Positions 1 to 9,530 of a stretch of 64,000 bases of DNA are shown in pieces. Source of the stretch: Phymorhynchus buccinoides (Eukaryota > Mollusca > Gastropoda > Neogastropoda > Raphitomidae); contig CM065700.1 in assembly GCA_017654935.2 (NCBI GenBank), positions 46,382,094 through 46,446,093 on the forward strand. Direction: 5' to 3'. The position numbers and the translations under genes are program-made. The stretch's first letter is position 1; each line of letters begins with the position of its first letter. The notes below the pieces were generated by a model that searched no databases, was not told the origin of the DNA, and worked only from the letters and a program-made list of their open reading frames with translations.

Positions 1-183
1 TTGTTCATTTGTGTGCATACAAAAAGTGAACAACGTTATGGGCTTTGCTAGTGATTGCAATTAAGATTGTTCATTTTAATAGCTTAATTGCAAAACAAAC
101 AACAAAAAAGCCTGCCCCTGTCTCTTCCCCCCCCCACCCCCACCCCCTTTCCTTTACAATAATTATATTATATATTAGGAACT

Positions 184-552
184 TTATAGTCACAGAGGCG
201 TCTGTGTGAAATTCGGGTTGCTCCCACCTGGAGAGCGCCTCGCAGCCAGAGACGCACCACCCAAACTTTAATTTTTTGTGCATGCGATTTTTGTGTGACT
301 GATGAGGGAGGAAAGGGTGTGTGTGTGTGTGTGTTAAATTTGGACCAAATGCCAACTTTTTCGTTGTCACTGGGATTAACATGTGCTAAGTGCAAATTAA
401 CTTAAGACCTTGGTTGATCGTCTCATCCGAAAGACTCCACGTTCAGACCGTAAGGCCTAGTGCAAAGTGAGAGGAAAAATCCCCTGTACCCAGGTTCGAA
501 CTCGGGTTATCTTGACACGAAGCGAACGTGTTACCACTGTGCCACTTTACTA
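184..552 (-). repeat. tRNA-derived SINE (mollusc core), copy 1
   Basis: On the minus strand the element begins with a tRNA-like head near 552, with an A-box-like AGTGGCACAGTGG and a B-box-like GGTTCGAACC read from the complement of GGTTCGAACTCGGG at 494-507. The middle carries the complement of TCATCCGAAAGACTCCACG, which I recognise as the core shared by mollusc SINEs (Meta-SINE type). The 3' part ends in the AATTTCACACAGACG block near 200. A second full copy lies at 24,603-24,965 in the same orientation. It sits about 60 bp upstream of an LRWD1 exon acceptor. The tRNA-like head is a pol III promoter relic, not a functional tRNA. Confidence 0.8.
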
Positions 553-611
553 TAATGATGATGTTGATGATTTTGGTAACAATCAGATGATGTGTGTGTG
601 TGTGTACACAG

Positions 612-734
612 GTCGGAGCTGTACGATCAAAATGATCTGCCCGGACCAGCTGGTGTGTTACTGTGTGATCAAGGGACATCACAAATACATCAGCTGTCTG
701 ATGTTTCACCCCCATCACCCAAGTTTGCTATTCA
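612..734 (+). CDS. LRWD1: LRWD1-like WD40 exon 1 in window (internal exon)
   Basis: Internal exon of a WD40 protein that I match to LRWD1 (ORCA), a nuclear protein that binds the origin recognition complex and repressive histone marks. The exon follows a GT-repeat tract ending ACAG and is closed by a GTAAGT donor. It reads as the end of one WD40 blade and the start of the next, including VIKGHHKYISCLMFHP, where GHHKYIS is the usual GH turn of a blade. It starts two bases before a codon boundary and leaves one base (A) that completes a Ser codon with the next exon. The amino-terminal leucine-rich repeats expected of the family are not in the window and should lie upstream. The assignment rests on the order and phase of five exons matching the recalled human protein. 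Confidence 0.72.
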
Positions 735-756
735 GTAAGTGTGAGAGCAATTGAAC

Positions 757-862
757 AAATCTTTTAACAATTGAACAATTTTGTTAACAATTAAACAATT
801 TTTTTAACAATTGAACTTCTTTTTTAACAATTGAATTTTTTTTTTAACAATTGAACAATGGT
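757..862. repeat. short A/T tandem repeat (TTTTTTAACAATTGAA)n
   Basis: Six degenerate copies of a unit of about 20 bp built on TTTAACAATTGAAC lie directly after the exon donor. It is intronic and no function is apparent. Confidence 0.8.
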
Positions 863-1041
863 TTAATTTCTCTAGGCCACGAGCCCTTAGAAATAGGCCC
901 GAAGAACGAAAGACAATCGAAAACGATATAAAAAATGAACACATAATGAGCAGATCAATCATGGTGATATAGACACCAAATTACTATTATTAAATTGAAA
1001 GTTCATAGTAATTCCAGAGCTACAGCGCTGGTAGAATGTGC

Positions 1042-1711
1042 TCCTTTCTTTCTTTTTTTCCTTTCTTTCTTTCCTTCCCTTTCCTTTCTTTCCTTTCTTC
1101 CTCTTCTTTCCTTCCTTCTTTCCCTTTCCTTCTCCTTCCCTTTCCTTTCCTTTCCTTCCTTCTCTTTCCTTCCTCCTCCTTCCTTCCTCCCTTTCCCTCC
1201 CTTCTTTCCTTTCCTTCCTTCCTCTTCCTTCCCTTCTTTCCTTCCTTTCTCCCTTTCCTTCCTTCCTTTATCGTCCTCCTTTCCTTCCTTCCTTCCTCCC
1301 TCCCTTCCTTCCTTTTTTCCTTCTTCCTTTCCTTCCTTTCTTTGTTCCTCCCCTTCTTTCCTTCCTTTCTTTCCTTCCTTCCTTTCTTTGTTCCTTCTTT
1401 CCTTCCTCCCTCCTTTCCTATCTTCCTTACCTCCTCCCTCCCTCCTTTCCTTCCTTTCTTCCCCCCCCCTTTCCTTCCTTCTTTCCTCTCATCCTTCCTT
1501 TTACTGCCAAAGTGAAACCACCTTCTCTTACTGTACACTGCAGGTGGATCATGTCATGTTTTTCCTTCCTTCCTTCCTTATTTCCCTCCTTCCTCCTTTC
1601 CTTCCTTCATTCTTTCTGTCCTTCCTTCCTTCCTTCCTTCTTCTTTTCCTTCCTTCCTTCCTTCCTTCCTTCCTTCTTTCCTTCCTTCCTTCCTTTCTTT
1701 CCTTCTTTCCT
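1042..1711. repeat. expanded polypyrimidine tract (CCTT/CTTT)n
   Basis: About 670 bp of nearly pure C/T on the plus strand, interrupted once at 1,501-1,560. It occupies the 3' end of the LRWD1 intron, immediately upstream of the acceptor at 1,745, so it is a hugely enlarged version of the polypyrimidine tract normally needed there. Long open frames of Phe/Leu/Ser/Pro or Lys/Arg/Glu through it are composition artefacts. Confidence 0.95.
1512..1553 (+). other. duplicated 3' splice-site region (decoy acceptor)
   Basis: A 42 bp block beginning GTGAAACCACCTTCTC and ending CTGCAGGTGGATCATG closely resembles 1,714-1,755, which contains the true intron end and the first bases of the next LRWD1 exon. 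In both copies the distance from GTGAA to the CTGCAG acceptor is 32 bp. The copy is followed by more CCTT repeats, not by exon sequence, so it is a duplicated acceptor stranded inside the tract. Splicing here would add pyrimidine-repeat sequence to the message. Confidence 0.7.
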
Positions 1712-1745
1712 ACGTGAAGCCACCTTCTCTTGCCGTATGCTGCAG

Positions 1746-1818
1746 GTGGGTCTATGGACGGCTCCATCATGCTGTGGAACGTGGGGAAGCCCAGCGACCA
1801 GGGAACCGTCAACCACAG
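1746..1818 (+). CDS. LRWD1: LRWD1-like WD40 exon 2 in window
   Basis: Acceptor TATGCTGCAG precedes the exon and an AG/GTCAGA donor follows. With the base carried over from the previous exon it reads SGSMDGSIMLWNVGKPSD, a textbook WD40 blade ending: D in the tight turn followed by hydrophobics and the W of the terminal dipeptide. The human protein has the same blade followed by a similar G-x-P-x-x-D turn. It leaves two bases (AG) that make Ser with the C that opens the next exon. Length 73 bp. Confidence 0.75.
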
Positions 1819-1901
1819 GTCAGAACTGTATTGTTATCGTCGTACCCTGGCTTAAAGACTCCAGGGACCCCAACAGCCAACAGCCGAAGATGTTTTTCAG
1901 T

Positions 1902-2117
1902 CAAAAAATCCCATTAAGCTTAATTGGGTAGAGAACAAAATTATCTGCAATATTGTGAATTCCTCTGTGACATGTATAACCTTAGGCCTATCCTTACCTC
2001 CCCAAATTAAGAAAATAGGGTCTTCGGATAACAGGCCCTGATTTGATGCCTTTTAGTGACATGGGTGTTAAATCATTGTGGTGCAATAAATGCGACATTG
2101 GCGGTGAAAGGGTGTTA
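1902..2117 (-). mobile_element. piggyBac-like MITE, inverted partial relative of 6,507-6,747
   Basis: Reverse-complement similarity to the MITE at 6,507-6,747 runs through the blocks TTAATTGGGTAGAGAACA, CTCTGTGACATGTATAACC, GATTTGATGCCTTTTAGTGA and the end GGCGGTGAAAGGG. One end is intact; the other is degenerate. About 35 bp beginning TTAAAGACTCCAGGGA occurs both before (1,853) and after (2,115) the element. Confidence 0.6.
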
Positions 2118-3050
2118 AAGACTCCAGGGATCATCCCAGCAGCCGAAGCAATTGAACACTATGGTACACAAATGCACCAACTAGGGATGAGAACACTACG
2201 TGTGTAACCGTTTTTTATTACTAGGCTAAGAGCTAGGAGCTTGCCATGGCTAAAGACAATCCGCACATAACTATGCAGAACATGACAGCATTTTGATGTA
2301 GCCTTGGTGTTCTAGCCTATGTCAATTGGTCTGACACAGCCTTTTGCCAAGATGAGAGAGTTTTATTGAAAAAAATATGCATGCCAATGCCAATAGATTG
2401 CCGAGCGCAAAACAAAGAGACGTAAATCGAGAGACATCACTTATGAGGAATGGAAAACACGATATTTCAGTCATTTCAGGTCAAATTACGTTATTTAGTG
2501 TCACCGTCAGTGATTTATCTTTGCAGATTGCTTTTTCTTTCTTTACAGCTTTATTAGTTGATCATGCATCTTGCCTTGATCAACTGGTAAGTCCAACACA
2601 TCGAAGTTGACCAATTTTGACTTACAAATGGTTCTAATTTCAGGGCAGCGAGATGTTTTCAGAAAGTATGAGGCAGGGCTGCCTACCGTCCCCCCCTAAG
2701 GGGTATTTGTCCCTGGAAACAGTCAACAATGGCACCCTGTCCCTGGAATCCACTTTTCTCTCTGGCGTCCCTGGAAACTGAGGAGAATCAATGTAGAATC
2801 TATGTTATAGAGCAGTCACATGTCTTGCTATCTAACCTTACTACTGAACACAAGAACACCCAAAACAGCTGACAACGTTGAATGTTTCCTACCAGACATG
2901 TTACACATAGGGTACTGAACACCAAAGGATCTTGAATATTGAGGCACAATGGCACCAAAAAGCATTAAAAAAACCTACCACAAAAATCCAAAGTTGCAGA
3001 AATTTTGCTGCATCATGAAATAATTAAAAGTTGATGTTCCTTTTGACCCT
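2118..3050. other. intron sequence, no gene seen
   Basis: Unremarkable A/T-rich intron. The phrase GTCCCTGGAAAC recurs around 2,690-2,790 and again near 3,365-3,400, which suggests one old repeat interrupted by the element at 3,051-3,327. I see no exon. Confidence 0.5.
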
Positions 3051-3327
3051 TCTTCTTCGTTCGCCCAGACAGTTTCCTGTCACATGAGCGTAGATGTGTC
3101 ATGCTGCCGTTATGCGCCTAACTAAGAAATAATTAGGCCCGGCATGTCCGATTTCGGCTGAAGAAATCTTTGTAAGAATTTATAGAAAAAAGGCAGGAGA
3201 ATGGACCAAGTAAGTTAGAAAGATAGCAGATGACAACAGTAAGCAAAGGGAAAAGGCAGAGAGTGACAGATTAGAGGAAGTTACAAGCACAGAACTTCCA
3301 GAAGGTGGGGTATCCCCACGGGGGTAT
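3051..3327 (-). repeat. interspersed repeat family 'CCCC-GGGGATACCGG', copy 1
   Basis: Unclassified repeat of about 320 bp. In plus orientation it starts with a C run followed by TGGGGATACCGGGGGTC, carries CCACCTTCTGGAAGTTCTGT and CCTCCAGCCGAAGTCGGAC, and ends in AGGAAACTGTCTGAGCGATC plus a (GAA)n tail. Here it is reversed and its start is shortened. Other copies or fragments lie at 22,155-22,475, 25,239-25,593, 27,166-27,481, 27,967-28,110, 34,658-34,742, 36,011-36,330, 50,690-50,850 and 52,532-52,622. The (GAA)n end suggests a SINE-like tail, but truncation occurs from either side, so the class is open. Confidence 0.75.
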
Positions 3328-3881
3328 TTTGACCCTGATTCATCATTTCATGACATCACAATGTTTGTCCCTGGAAATAAGTCTCTGTCCCTGGTTTTTA
3401 AGTTTTAAGAGCAACAAAAGCTGCTGGTAGGAATGAAAGAGTTATACTTTTAACAAGAAGTGTGTGTGTGTGTGTGAACACTTCCGTTTGACGTTTGAGT
3501 CTGATAAGCCTCGCCTAGTTCGGTATTTTCGTTTGAAAATAACATGGTGTCACTTGATGGAGATAGAGCGCTTCCAGGCTAGAGTGACCAAGTTCTAAAT
3601 GCCCCAGTTATTGCTTGTAGTCAATGTGCCTTTGCCGATTTTTCTTCTCGACAACTTTTTTTAAGAAAAGGATGTTCAGTTTCAGGTAAAATTGAAAAAA
3701 CAACAACAACTGAAATCCTTGTGAAAAGAAAACAGTTACACCTGTGCTTTGACGAAGCTGAGTAGCTCAGCAGTAGTTGCTGACAACACGGTGTGTTTGG
3801 CATTTTAACTCAAAGCGACACATTCATCTGTGTCATGAGGTGTGCTATTAACAAAGCGTTAACGTGTTCCTGTTATTCCAG

Positions 3882-4050
3882 CCCTCTGATGAAGCTCAAG
3901 ACCTCGGCGACTGTGGGCGACGCGCTCTGTCTGACCTTCAGCTCGAAACGACACGCTCTGGTCGCCGTGACGGAGAAGGGCTTTGTGGGATGGGCCGTGG
4001 GGAAAATCACACCACCCTCCTCTTCACACAGAACGAAGATCATTGAGTCA
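3882..4050 (+). CDS. LRWD1: LRWD1-like WD40 exon 3 in window
   Basis: Acceptor TGTTATTCCAG precedes the exon. The frame gives VGDALCLTFSSKRHALVAV followed by TEKGFVGWAVGK, a further WD40 blade in which W sits at the blade end. The donor is uncertain: GTAGTC at 4,051 keeps the phase needed by the next exon, while GTCAGT at 4,047 is the stronger sequence but would shift the frame unless an unseen exon intervenes. I chose 4,050 for phase. The blade order agrees with LRWD1. Confidence 0.7.
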
Positions 4051-4084
4051 GTAGTCATTTTCGTTTTTCTGATTTATAGAAAAA

Positions 4085-5020
4085 CAACTGTATTTTACGG
4101 ATTATAAGCTTTATATAAGGCGCTACTTTCCCCCCCAGACTGAGACGCCTGCGCCTTACAGACCTGTTTACCATTCCGGTTTAGCCGGAATTATTCTCGG
4201 AAATTTGCTAAAATTCTCGGTAAAATAGGTAAATTCCGGGTGAACGCTGAAAATCTCTGGGATTTCGAAAAACCGTCTATTATTTGTTTCCGTTCGTAGT
4301 AAAAGCGCGCAAGGGTTGACCGAAACGTGTACCTAACACACTACGTCATCAGAAAAGGGGTTGTGCTTGACGTCACATGCATTAAAAAAATAAATGCTGC
4401 ATTTTCATTGGTTAAAGGTGATGAAATAATGTTTATTTTGGTCGATCTATTTCAGGACTGAGCAAATGGCGGCCAGGCTTTTACTCTCGATTCGAAGTAG
4501 CTTTCCAGGCAGTTTTTTAATGGTAGAGATTGTAATTAGGGCTTGAAATGAGTCAATTTAGATTATATCCAATCACTGGAAAATACGATGATGTGAGAAT
4601 TTTGAAGTTTTCAACGGAAAATGAAGTGAAAATTGATCGCGATGGCGCCGAGTTGGTCAACTTGGCATCCGCCGATCCGCGGCCGAGTGATTTTTTCTGG
4701 CTCTTTTTTCGAAATCGTGGACATTTCCAGGTATTTTGCTTTTTCCAGCTTTTTTTATACTAAAATTGACTAAGAATTAGTGACTGAATATACTAATAAA
4801 ACTTTTCTGGCGAAATTGAGCAAAGAAATCATCACAATATTGAAAATCGACGCCGATGTTCGCGGAAAGGAGAAGAAGAAGAAGAACCGCTTTATCGCGA
4901 GTCGTGTACAGATCATGTGAATTCCTGTTTTTGTTCTCAAATTCCGGTTTTTTTTGTGGCAAATTCCGGGTTTTTTCAATATAAGGGTAAACAGGTCTGG
5001 CCTTATAATTTGTGATGCAG
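4085..5020. mobile_element. GGCGC-type MITE split by a nested 840 bp MITE
   Basis: The outer element is the family with TTTACGGATTATAAG at one end and GGCGC/GCGCC repeats inside, also found at 26,250-26,410 and 30,463-30,692. At 4,159-4,998 it is interrupted by a second element with terminal inverted repeats CAGACCTGTTTACC and GGGTAAACAGGTCTG; the outer element resumes with GCCTTATAATTTGTG. The inner element has repeated ATTCCGG motifs near both ends and no transposase frame. Confidence 0.6.
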
Positions 5021-5621
5021 CACAGGAAAAGGAGGCTAAAGTCAGGCAGCCACAAGACAAGAGAGAGAAAGAGAGAGAGAGATTTGATTGATTGAAAAAT
5101 TGTTAAAAATAAACTATTAGAGATAGATGAATTCTGTTTTTTGCCTGTTAATCTGTTGTCTCTGGCCTTTCTGAAAATATGAATAAGTCAAAAGTGATCA
5201 TTTACGACATTAGCCTTGTTTTCCTGTGCTGCATCACATATGACTAATAATATAGAAAGCACCTTCCAGGCATCCATCAAACAACAATTAGATTTTGTTA
5301 TATTTAAATAAAAAAATAAGGTGTTCCTGTTTTGACGCGGCATCATGTTGGGGATCCACAGGGAGAACCAGCTGGCTGGGTCATTGTAGATTAGGGTTTT
5401 CTCCTTTTCCTTTGCTCTCTCTCTTTTTATTTTATTTTATGTTACTATTTTATTTTATTCTTTTGTTTCTCCGACTTCGGACCTCGACCGAAATAGTGCC
5501 ATGCAAAATCAAAATTGTTGATTGTGGGCACTTAACCGGAAGAAGAAGAAGAGGGTAAATATAATAACTAGATCAGACTTTTGTGTAGAATTTGGGGGGG
5601 TGTCTGAAAACAAGGTGCACC
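5021..5621. other. intron sequence, no gene seen
   Basis: A/T-rich, with a short GAGA run at 5,063-5,080 and TTTTATTTTATT runs near 5,425-5,460. No exon with plausible splice sites was found. Confidence 0.5.
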
Positions 5622-5625
5622 TTAA

Positions 5626-6170
5626 CCCTCTGAGACCCAACCATTCGAACCAAGAATTGATCCCAGTTCCCAGAGAGAAGGGCATTAACTCCGAACGTCA
5701 CACCAAATCTTTTCATTTAAAAAAATCACCCAGAATAAAGTCTAACTCACATTTCATTTCTGAAAGATGCGTATTGAATAGCAATGATGATATTATTATT
5801 CCAAAGCTAACACACTGTCACACAACAAACCATGAATTGGAATAAAACAAATCCGTAATGGCGCTCCGAGCATCGTGCCGAGTCAATACTGCGCACGTCA
5901 CGTGGAAAGAAGAAAAAAATTTGAGGTCACTTCGAAAAATCCGTTCAAAAAGACTAGAGTGGGTGCTTTCCCTTGCTGTAAGAACCAAAAACGGACCACT
6001 GAGAGTCAGGAACAGGAAGAACTAACTTAGTATATTGCATTATGGGTAGGGAGAAAGTGAAAGTGAAACTACTAGACCTGCTGTTCAGCGGGCGCAATCG
6101 GGCGTTACGTTGGAACTGAGACAACGGCCAGGTTTTGGAGGCTCGCCAGGAGCTTGGGGATCTCAGAGGG
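5626..6170. mobile_element. piggyBac-like MITE with TTAA target duplication (545 bp)
   Basis: Terminal inverted repeats CCCTCTGAGACC and GATCTCAGAGGG are flanked directly by TTAA at 5,622-5,625 and 6,171-6,174. TTAA duplication plus a CCC start is the hallmark of the piggyBac superfamily. There is no transposase frame, so it is non-autonomous. Confidence 0.8.
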
Positions 6171-6184
6171 TTAAATATGGTAAT

Positions 6185-6470
6185 TCAACTTATTGTTGTT
6201 TTTGCTGTTTTGTTGTTGTTGACACATGCTGTTTGTTTCTTTCAAGTTGATATTTTGTTGTTGTTGTGCGGTCGGTTTCTTTCAAGTTGAGCATGTTGTT
6301 GTTGTTGACGTTGTTGTGGTTTCATTTTCAGTTGATAAATTTTGTTGTTGTTGCACTACACATGCTGTCGTGTCTTTTCATTTGATATTTTTTGTTGGTT
6401 GACTACTTCTGTCGGTTTCTATAATATTTGTTTTTGTTGTTGTTTCACACTATCGTGTTCTATGACTAAT
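6185..6470. repeat. degenerate TTGTTG-rich minisatellite
   Basis: About four to five degenerate copies of a unit near 60 bp containing TTTCTTTCAAGTTGATA and (TTG)n. Intronic. Confidence 0.65.
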
Positions 6471-6506
6471 TTGTGTTATTTTTATCTGTCAAGTGTGTAT
6501 TTTTAA

Positions 6507-6747
6507 CCCTTTCACCGCCAAAGTCAGCATTTTAGCACCTACAGTGATTTAACACCTATGTTACTAAAAGGCATCAAATTGGGGTCTATTATCCAAAGAC
6601 CCTATTGTCTTAGTTTTGGGAAGTAAGGATAGACCTTGTTTTATATATGTCACAGAAGAATCCCCAATAACTGCAGATGGATTTTGTTCTCTACCCAGGT
6701 AAATTTAATGGAAATTTTTGGCTGAAATATGGCTGGTGGTGAAAGGG
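6507..6747. mobile_element. piggyBac-like MITE with TTAA target duplication (241 bp)
   Basis: Inverted termini CCCTTTCACC and GGTGAAAGGG are bounded by TTAA at 6,503-6,506 and 6,748-6,751. Non-autonomous. The element at 1,902-2,117 is a relative in the opposite orientation. Confidence 0.8.
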
Positions 6748-7051
6748 TTAAAAAAAGTTCATCTTTCACTCAAAAAGTTTTTTGTTGTTTTCTTTTGTTT
6801 GTGTTTCATTTTCATCTGTGGACTTAATTAACCCCATGACTGCCATGATGACATCACTGATGACATCATCAGGTGAAGAGGAATAACCCTGGTACATGCT
6901 GGGTGTTTTGGTGTATCACATGGTCAAGAGTTATGATGTCCCCCATGACCATTTTGCCAGATTGACTCTATCAGTTTCCTCTTTTTCATGTCATAACTTC
7001 TTTTTTTTAAATGATTTTTTGTTCTAATTTTCTCTGCAGTCCAGTGGTTAA

Positions 7052-7452
7052 TGAACTCATTCAAGTCGTTCCGGCCATAATATGTCTCGGAATTATTAGA
7101 TAGCTGTCAATTTTATGCATTTGCTTCATAGGGAAGTAAATCTGTGTGCACACCATACCTTGGTCACTTCTAAACTCGCTTCACTCCCTTAGACCACAAT
7201 TTTGCCCCTGACTTTGCTTTTGTAGTGGTTCGTTGTGGGGGAACCAATCGGTGTAGAGAGTTTTTTCTATATAAAGTCTATATATATAAAAAAAAGTCTG
7301 ATCTACCACTTCCCTATTGTCTAAATCTGAAGTAAAAACCTGTAATCTTCTTTCATTTCTCCTTTTGTTTATATATGTTTTGTTTGTGTGCATGGCTGGA
7401 GTGATTTGTGAGTTTTTTTTAGTAATTCAAAATCGTTGCGATGCGAATGAGA
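7052..7452 (+). repeat. interspersed repeat 'AACTCATTCAAGTCGTTC', copy 1
   Basis: About 400 bp repeat starting AACTCATTCAAGTCGTTC and ending ATTGCGATGCGAA, with a second copy at 29,870-30,250 in the same orientation. It ends about 30 bp before an LRWD1 exon acceptor. No coding capacity and no clear terminal repeats; class unknown. Confidence 0.7.
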
Positions 7453-7483
7453 ATAAATCACATTTTATTAATGATGGTTTCAG

Positions 7484-7610
7484 ACAATACAGGCCTGTTC
7501 CTTCAGTGGTGCCTGCCAATCTGGGACAAGTGAGGAGTACAGCATATACAAGACAAAATCACATGGGCAAGTGGATTCGCTGATCGCAGTTTGCATCAAT
7601 GGACTTGTGG
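7484..7610 (+). CDS. LRWD1: LRWD1-like WD40 exon 4 in window
   Basis: Acceptor GGTTTCAG and donor G/GTAAGA bound an open frame that reads SHGQVDSLIAVCINGLV and leaves one G, which with CC from the next exon encodes Ala. The joined stretch lines up with the V-D-G/S-L segment of human LRWD1 between two blades. An alternative acceptor AATACAG at 7,492 would shorten the exon by nine bases in frame. The 5' part of the exon (ACSFSGACQSG) is weakly conserved. Confidence 0.68.
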
Positions 7611-7919
7611 GTAAGACGCTTTGGCTCGAATTCTTTGATTGCATTTTGTTTTAATGAAGCGAGTGAGCATACTTATGTAAGCATTCACTCACATGCATGT
7701 GGCACGCGCTCATCACACAAACACATTGACACAGGACAGACAGACAGTCAGCTCAGTCAAACACAGAAAGACAGACAGACCATACATGCAGTGACGTTCC
7801 GAGGCCGATCCGGTCGTAGGAAATTGACCTATTAAAATTGAAAATGTCCTATTGTGTTCACCCCTGTCAGGACAAAATGTCTGATATAAATTTTTTTTAA
7901 CACTAGCACGCTTTGTCTT

Positions 7920-8155
7920 ACTGATTTCTGCAAGAGCCAGCAGGATCATTGTCTTACATTGTCTGCTTCTGCAAGAGCCAGCAAGGACATTGTCTTATTG
8001 ATTTCTGCAAGAGCCTAGCAGGACATTCAGTTCTTATTGATTTCTGCAAGAGCCAGACAGGACATTGTCTTATTGATTTTCCCTGCATAGAGCCCAGCAG
8101 GACATTTGTCCTATTGTATTTCCATACCCGTCTCAGGACAGTTTGTCCTATCACT
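7920..8155. repeat. 34-bp-type minisatellite (GATTTCTGCAAGAGCCAG...)
   Basis: Six to seven degenerate copies of a unit built from GATTTCTGCAAGAGCCAGCAGGACATTGTCTTATT (split: GATTTCTGCAAGAGCCAG, then CAGGACATTGTCTTATT). Many copies differ by single-base indels. Intronic. Confidence 0.75.
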
Positions 8156-8679
8156 TTTTGATCCTCAGTGTATTACTGCACTTGCATGAGTGACTATGCA
8201 CAAACATTTATTTACTCGGTCACATACATGCATGCTCATGCATATGCACATGTACACACGCGCACACACATACAAACGTTCACACACTTGCGCATACACA
8301 AGCAAGCATACACTCAAACCTGCGCACATACGCAGGCACATACGCACACACATAGAAAAACAATGATTTTACCCCTTAAAAGCATTGCGCTCATCTTCGT
8401 CAAAGTCAAGCAACCCGAGAATCTCCTCGCTTCTCAAACTCACTTTTTGACATTTTTCATGCAAAAATCTCTTCAGATTTCGACTGCAAACGAGCAAGCT
8501 ACTCCATTTGTTTTATTCAAGGGAAGTAACTGTAAAATCAAACAAGAAAAGTCTGCTGGTATAATAGGGAGTTTTGTACCTTAGACTGTTCCACCTTATG
8601 ATGGAAGGTTCCAGGCAGATAGGGATGTTGCTCAGCTAGACGCTGTCAGTTGAAGATGCCCGTCGGGATATGAAGTGTT

Positions 8680-9056
8680 ACCGTGAAATGCGGACTATAA
8701 GCCGCCTACTTTTTTTCCTCAACTTTGGCCTATGCGGCTTATAGACTGATGCGGCTTTTCTGTGGATTTTTTTCTTATTATACATTTATCTCTGATTAAA
8801 TCTGTTTCTGTTCACATTCTTCAGCCTATTTTGAGCTTCTTAGACTCAAAACTGGTTTTGGCAATCAAAAGATTTAAATCTCATGTTTAAAGTGTCTGAG
8901 AACATTAAACACTTGTTCTGATAGGAGAATTTTTATATTTATGTTGCTTTGTGCACATACAATTTTTCTCTGCGGGATTATAAATTGGTGAGGCTTATAT
9001 GTGAATAAATACCTTATATTTTGTCAATTTAAGGGATGCGGCTTATATACCAGTTA
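8680..9056. mobile_element. MITE 'ATAAGCCGC' family, copy 1
   Basis: Begins TTACCGTGAAATGCGGACT and ends TTATATACCAGTTATGGTAAT, with subterminal ATAAGCCGC repeats at both ends and a diverged A/T-rich interior. A second copy at 33,995-34,372 is in the opposite orientation. Its end lies about 35 bp from the next LRWD1 acceptor. Confidence 0.7.
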
Positions 9057-9089
9057 TGGTAATGATGTTGATGGGTGTGAAATGTGCAG

Positions 9090-9245
9090 CCACCAAATGC
9101 GTGGGTGCGGCGGACATCTTGGTATGGAGTCTTGACGACAGCCTGGCGTCGCGGGGAAGCAAGAAACAAGTCGTGGTGAAACCCCTGCTGAGATTGGTCT
9201 ACCCCGAAGTCGCCGAAAAGTACATCAACATGGGATATGTCAACG
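9090..9245 (+). CDS. LRWD1: LRWD1-like WD40 exon 5 in window
   Basis: Acceptor GAAATGTGCAG and donor G/GTGAGA. The frame reads ATKCVGAADILVWSLDDSL and then KPLLRLVYPEVAEKYINMG. The first part is a blade end (D-I-L-V-W), matching the I-C-L-W blade of human LRWD1; the second matches the following beta strand. The next expected blade is not visible downstream, where the sequence passes into a LINE remnant and then assembly noise, so the 3' end of the gene is either further away or lost. Confidence 0.72.
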
Positions 9246-9271
9246 GTGAGAAACATGTGTGTGTGTGATAT

Positions 9272-9530
9272 AAATCTATACATAAAGCTGCTCCATCTTA
9301 CCTCTGACAATATTTCCATCTATACGCCAGCTCGCACAGTACGTTCAGTTTATGACCCTCTATCTATCCAGATCCCTAGGTATAAAGCTTTCAACTGTTG
9401 GCCGGCACTCATTTGCTGTCTCAGGACCGACATCTTTGAACAAACTTACTCTTTCCCTCCGTCAGCGACCGACCATCTCTGCTTTCAAATCTAACTTCAA
9501 AACCCCCCTGTTCCCCGGTCATTAAAGCCC
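9272..9530 (+). mobile_element. LINE ORF2 3'-end remnant
   Basis: Degenerate reading frames give KLLHLTSDNISIYTPAR, then VRSVYDPLSIQIPRYKAF, and finally SAFKSNFKTPL. This order is the standard carboxy-terminal tail after the reverse transcriptase in CR1/L2/RTE-like non-LTR elements. Several frame breaks; not functional. Confidence 0.65.

Noticed and set aside
480..552. Possible tRNA gene on the minus strand
   Set aside because: A and B boxes are present but no acceptor stem, and the sequence continues into a SINE body found twice.
995..1931. Long frames rich in Phe, Leu, Ser and Pro, or Lys/Arg/Gly on the other strand
   Set aside because: Composition artefact of the polypyrimidine tract; the real coding sequence here is the 73 bp exon at 1,746-1,818.
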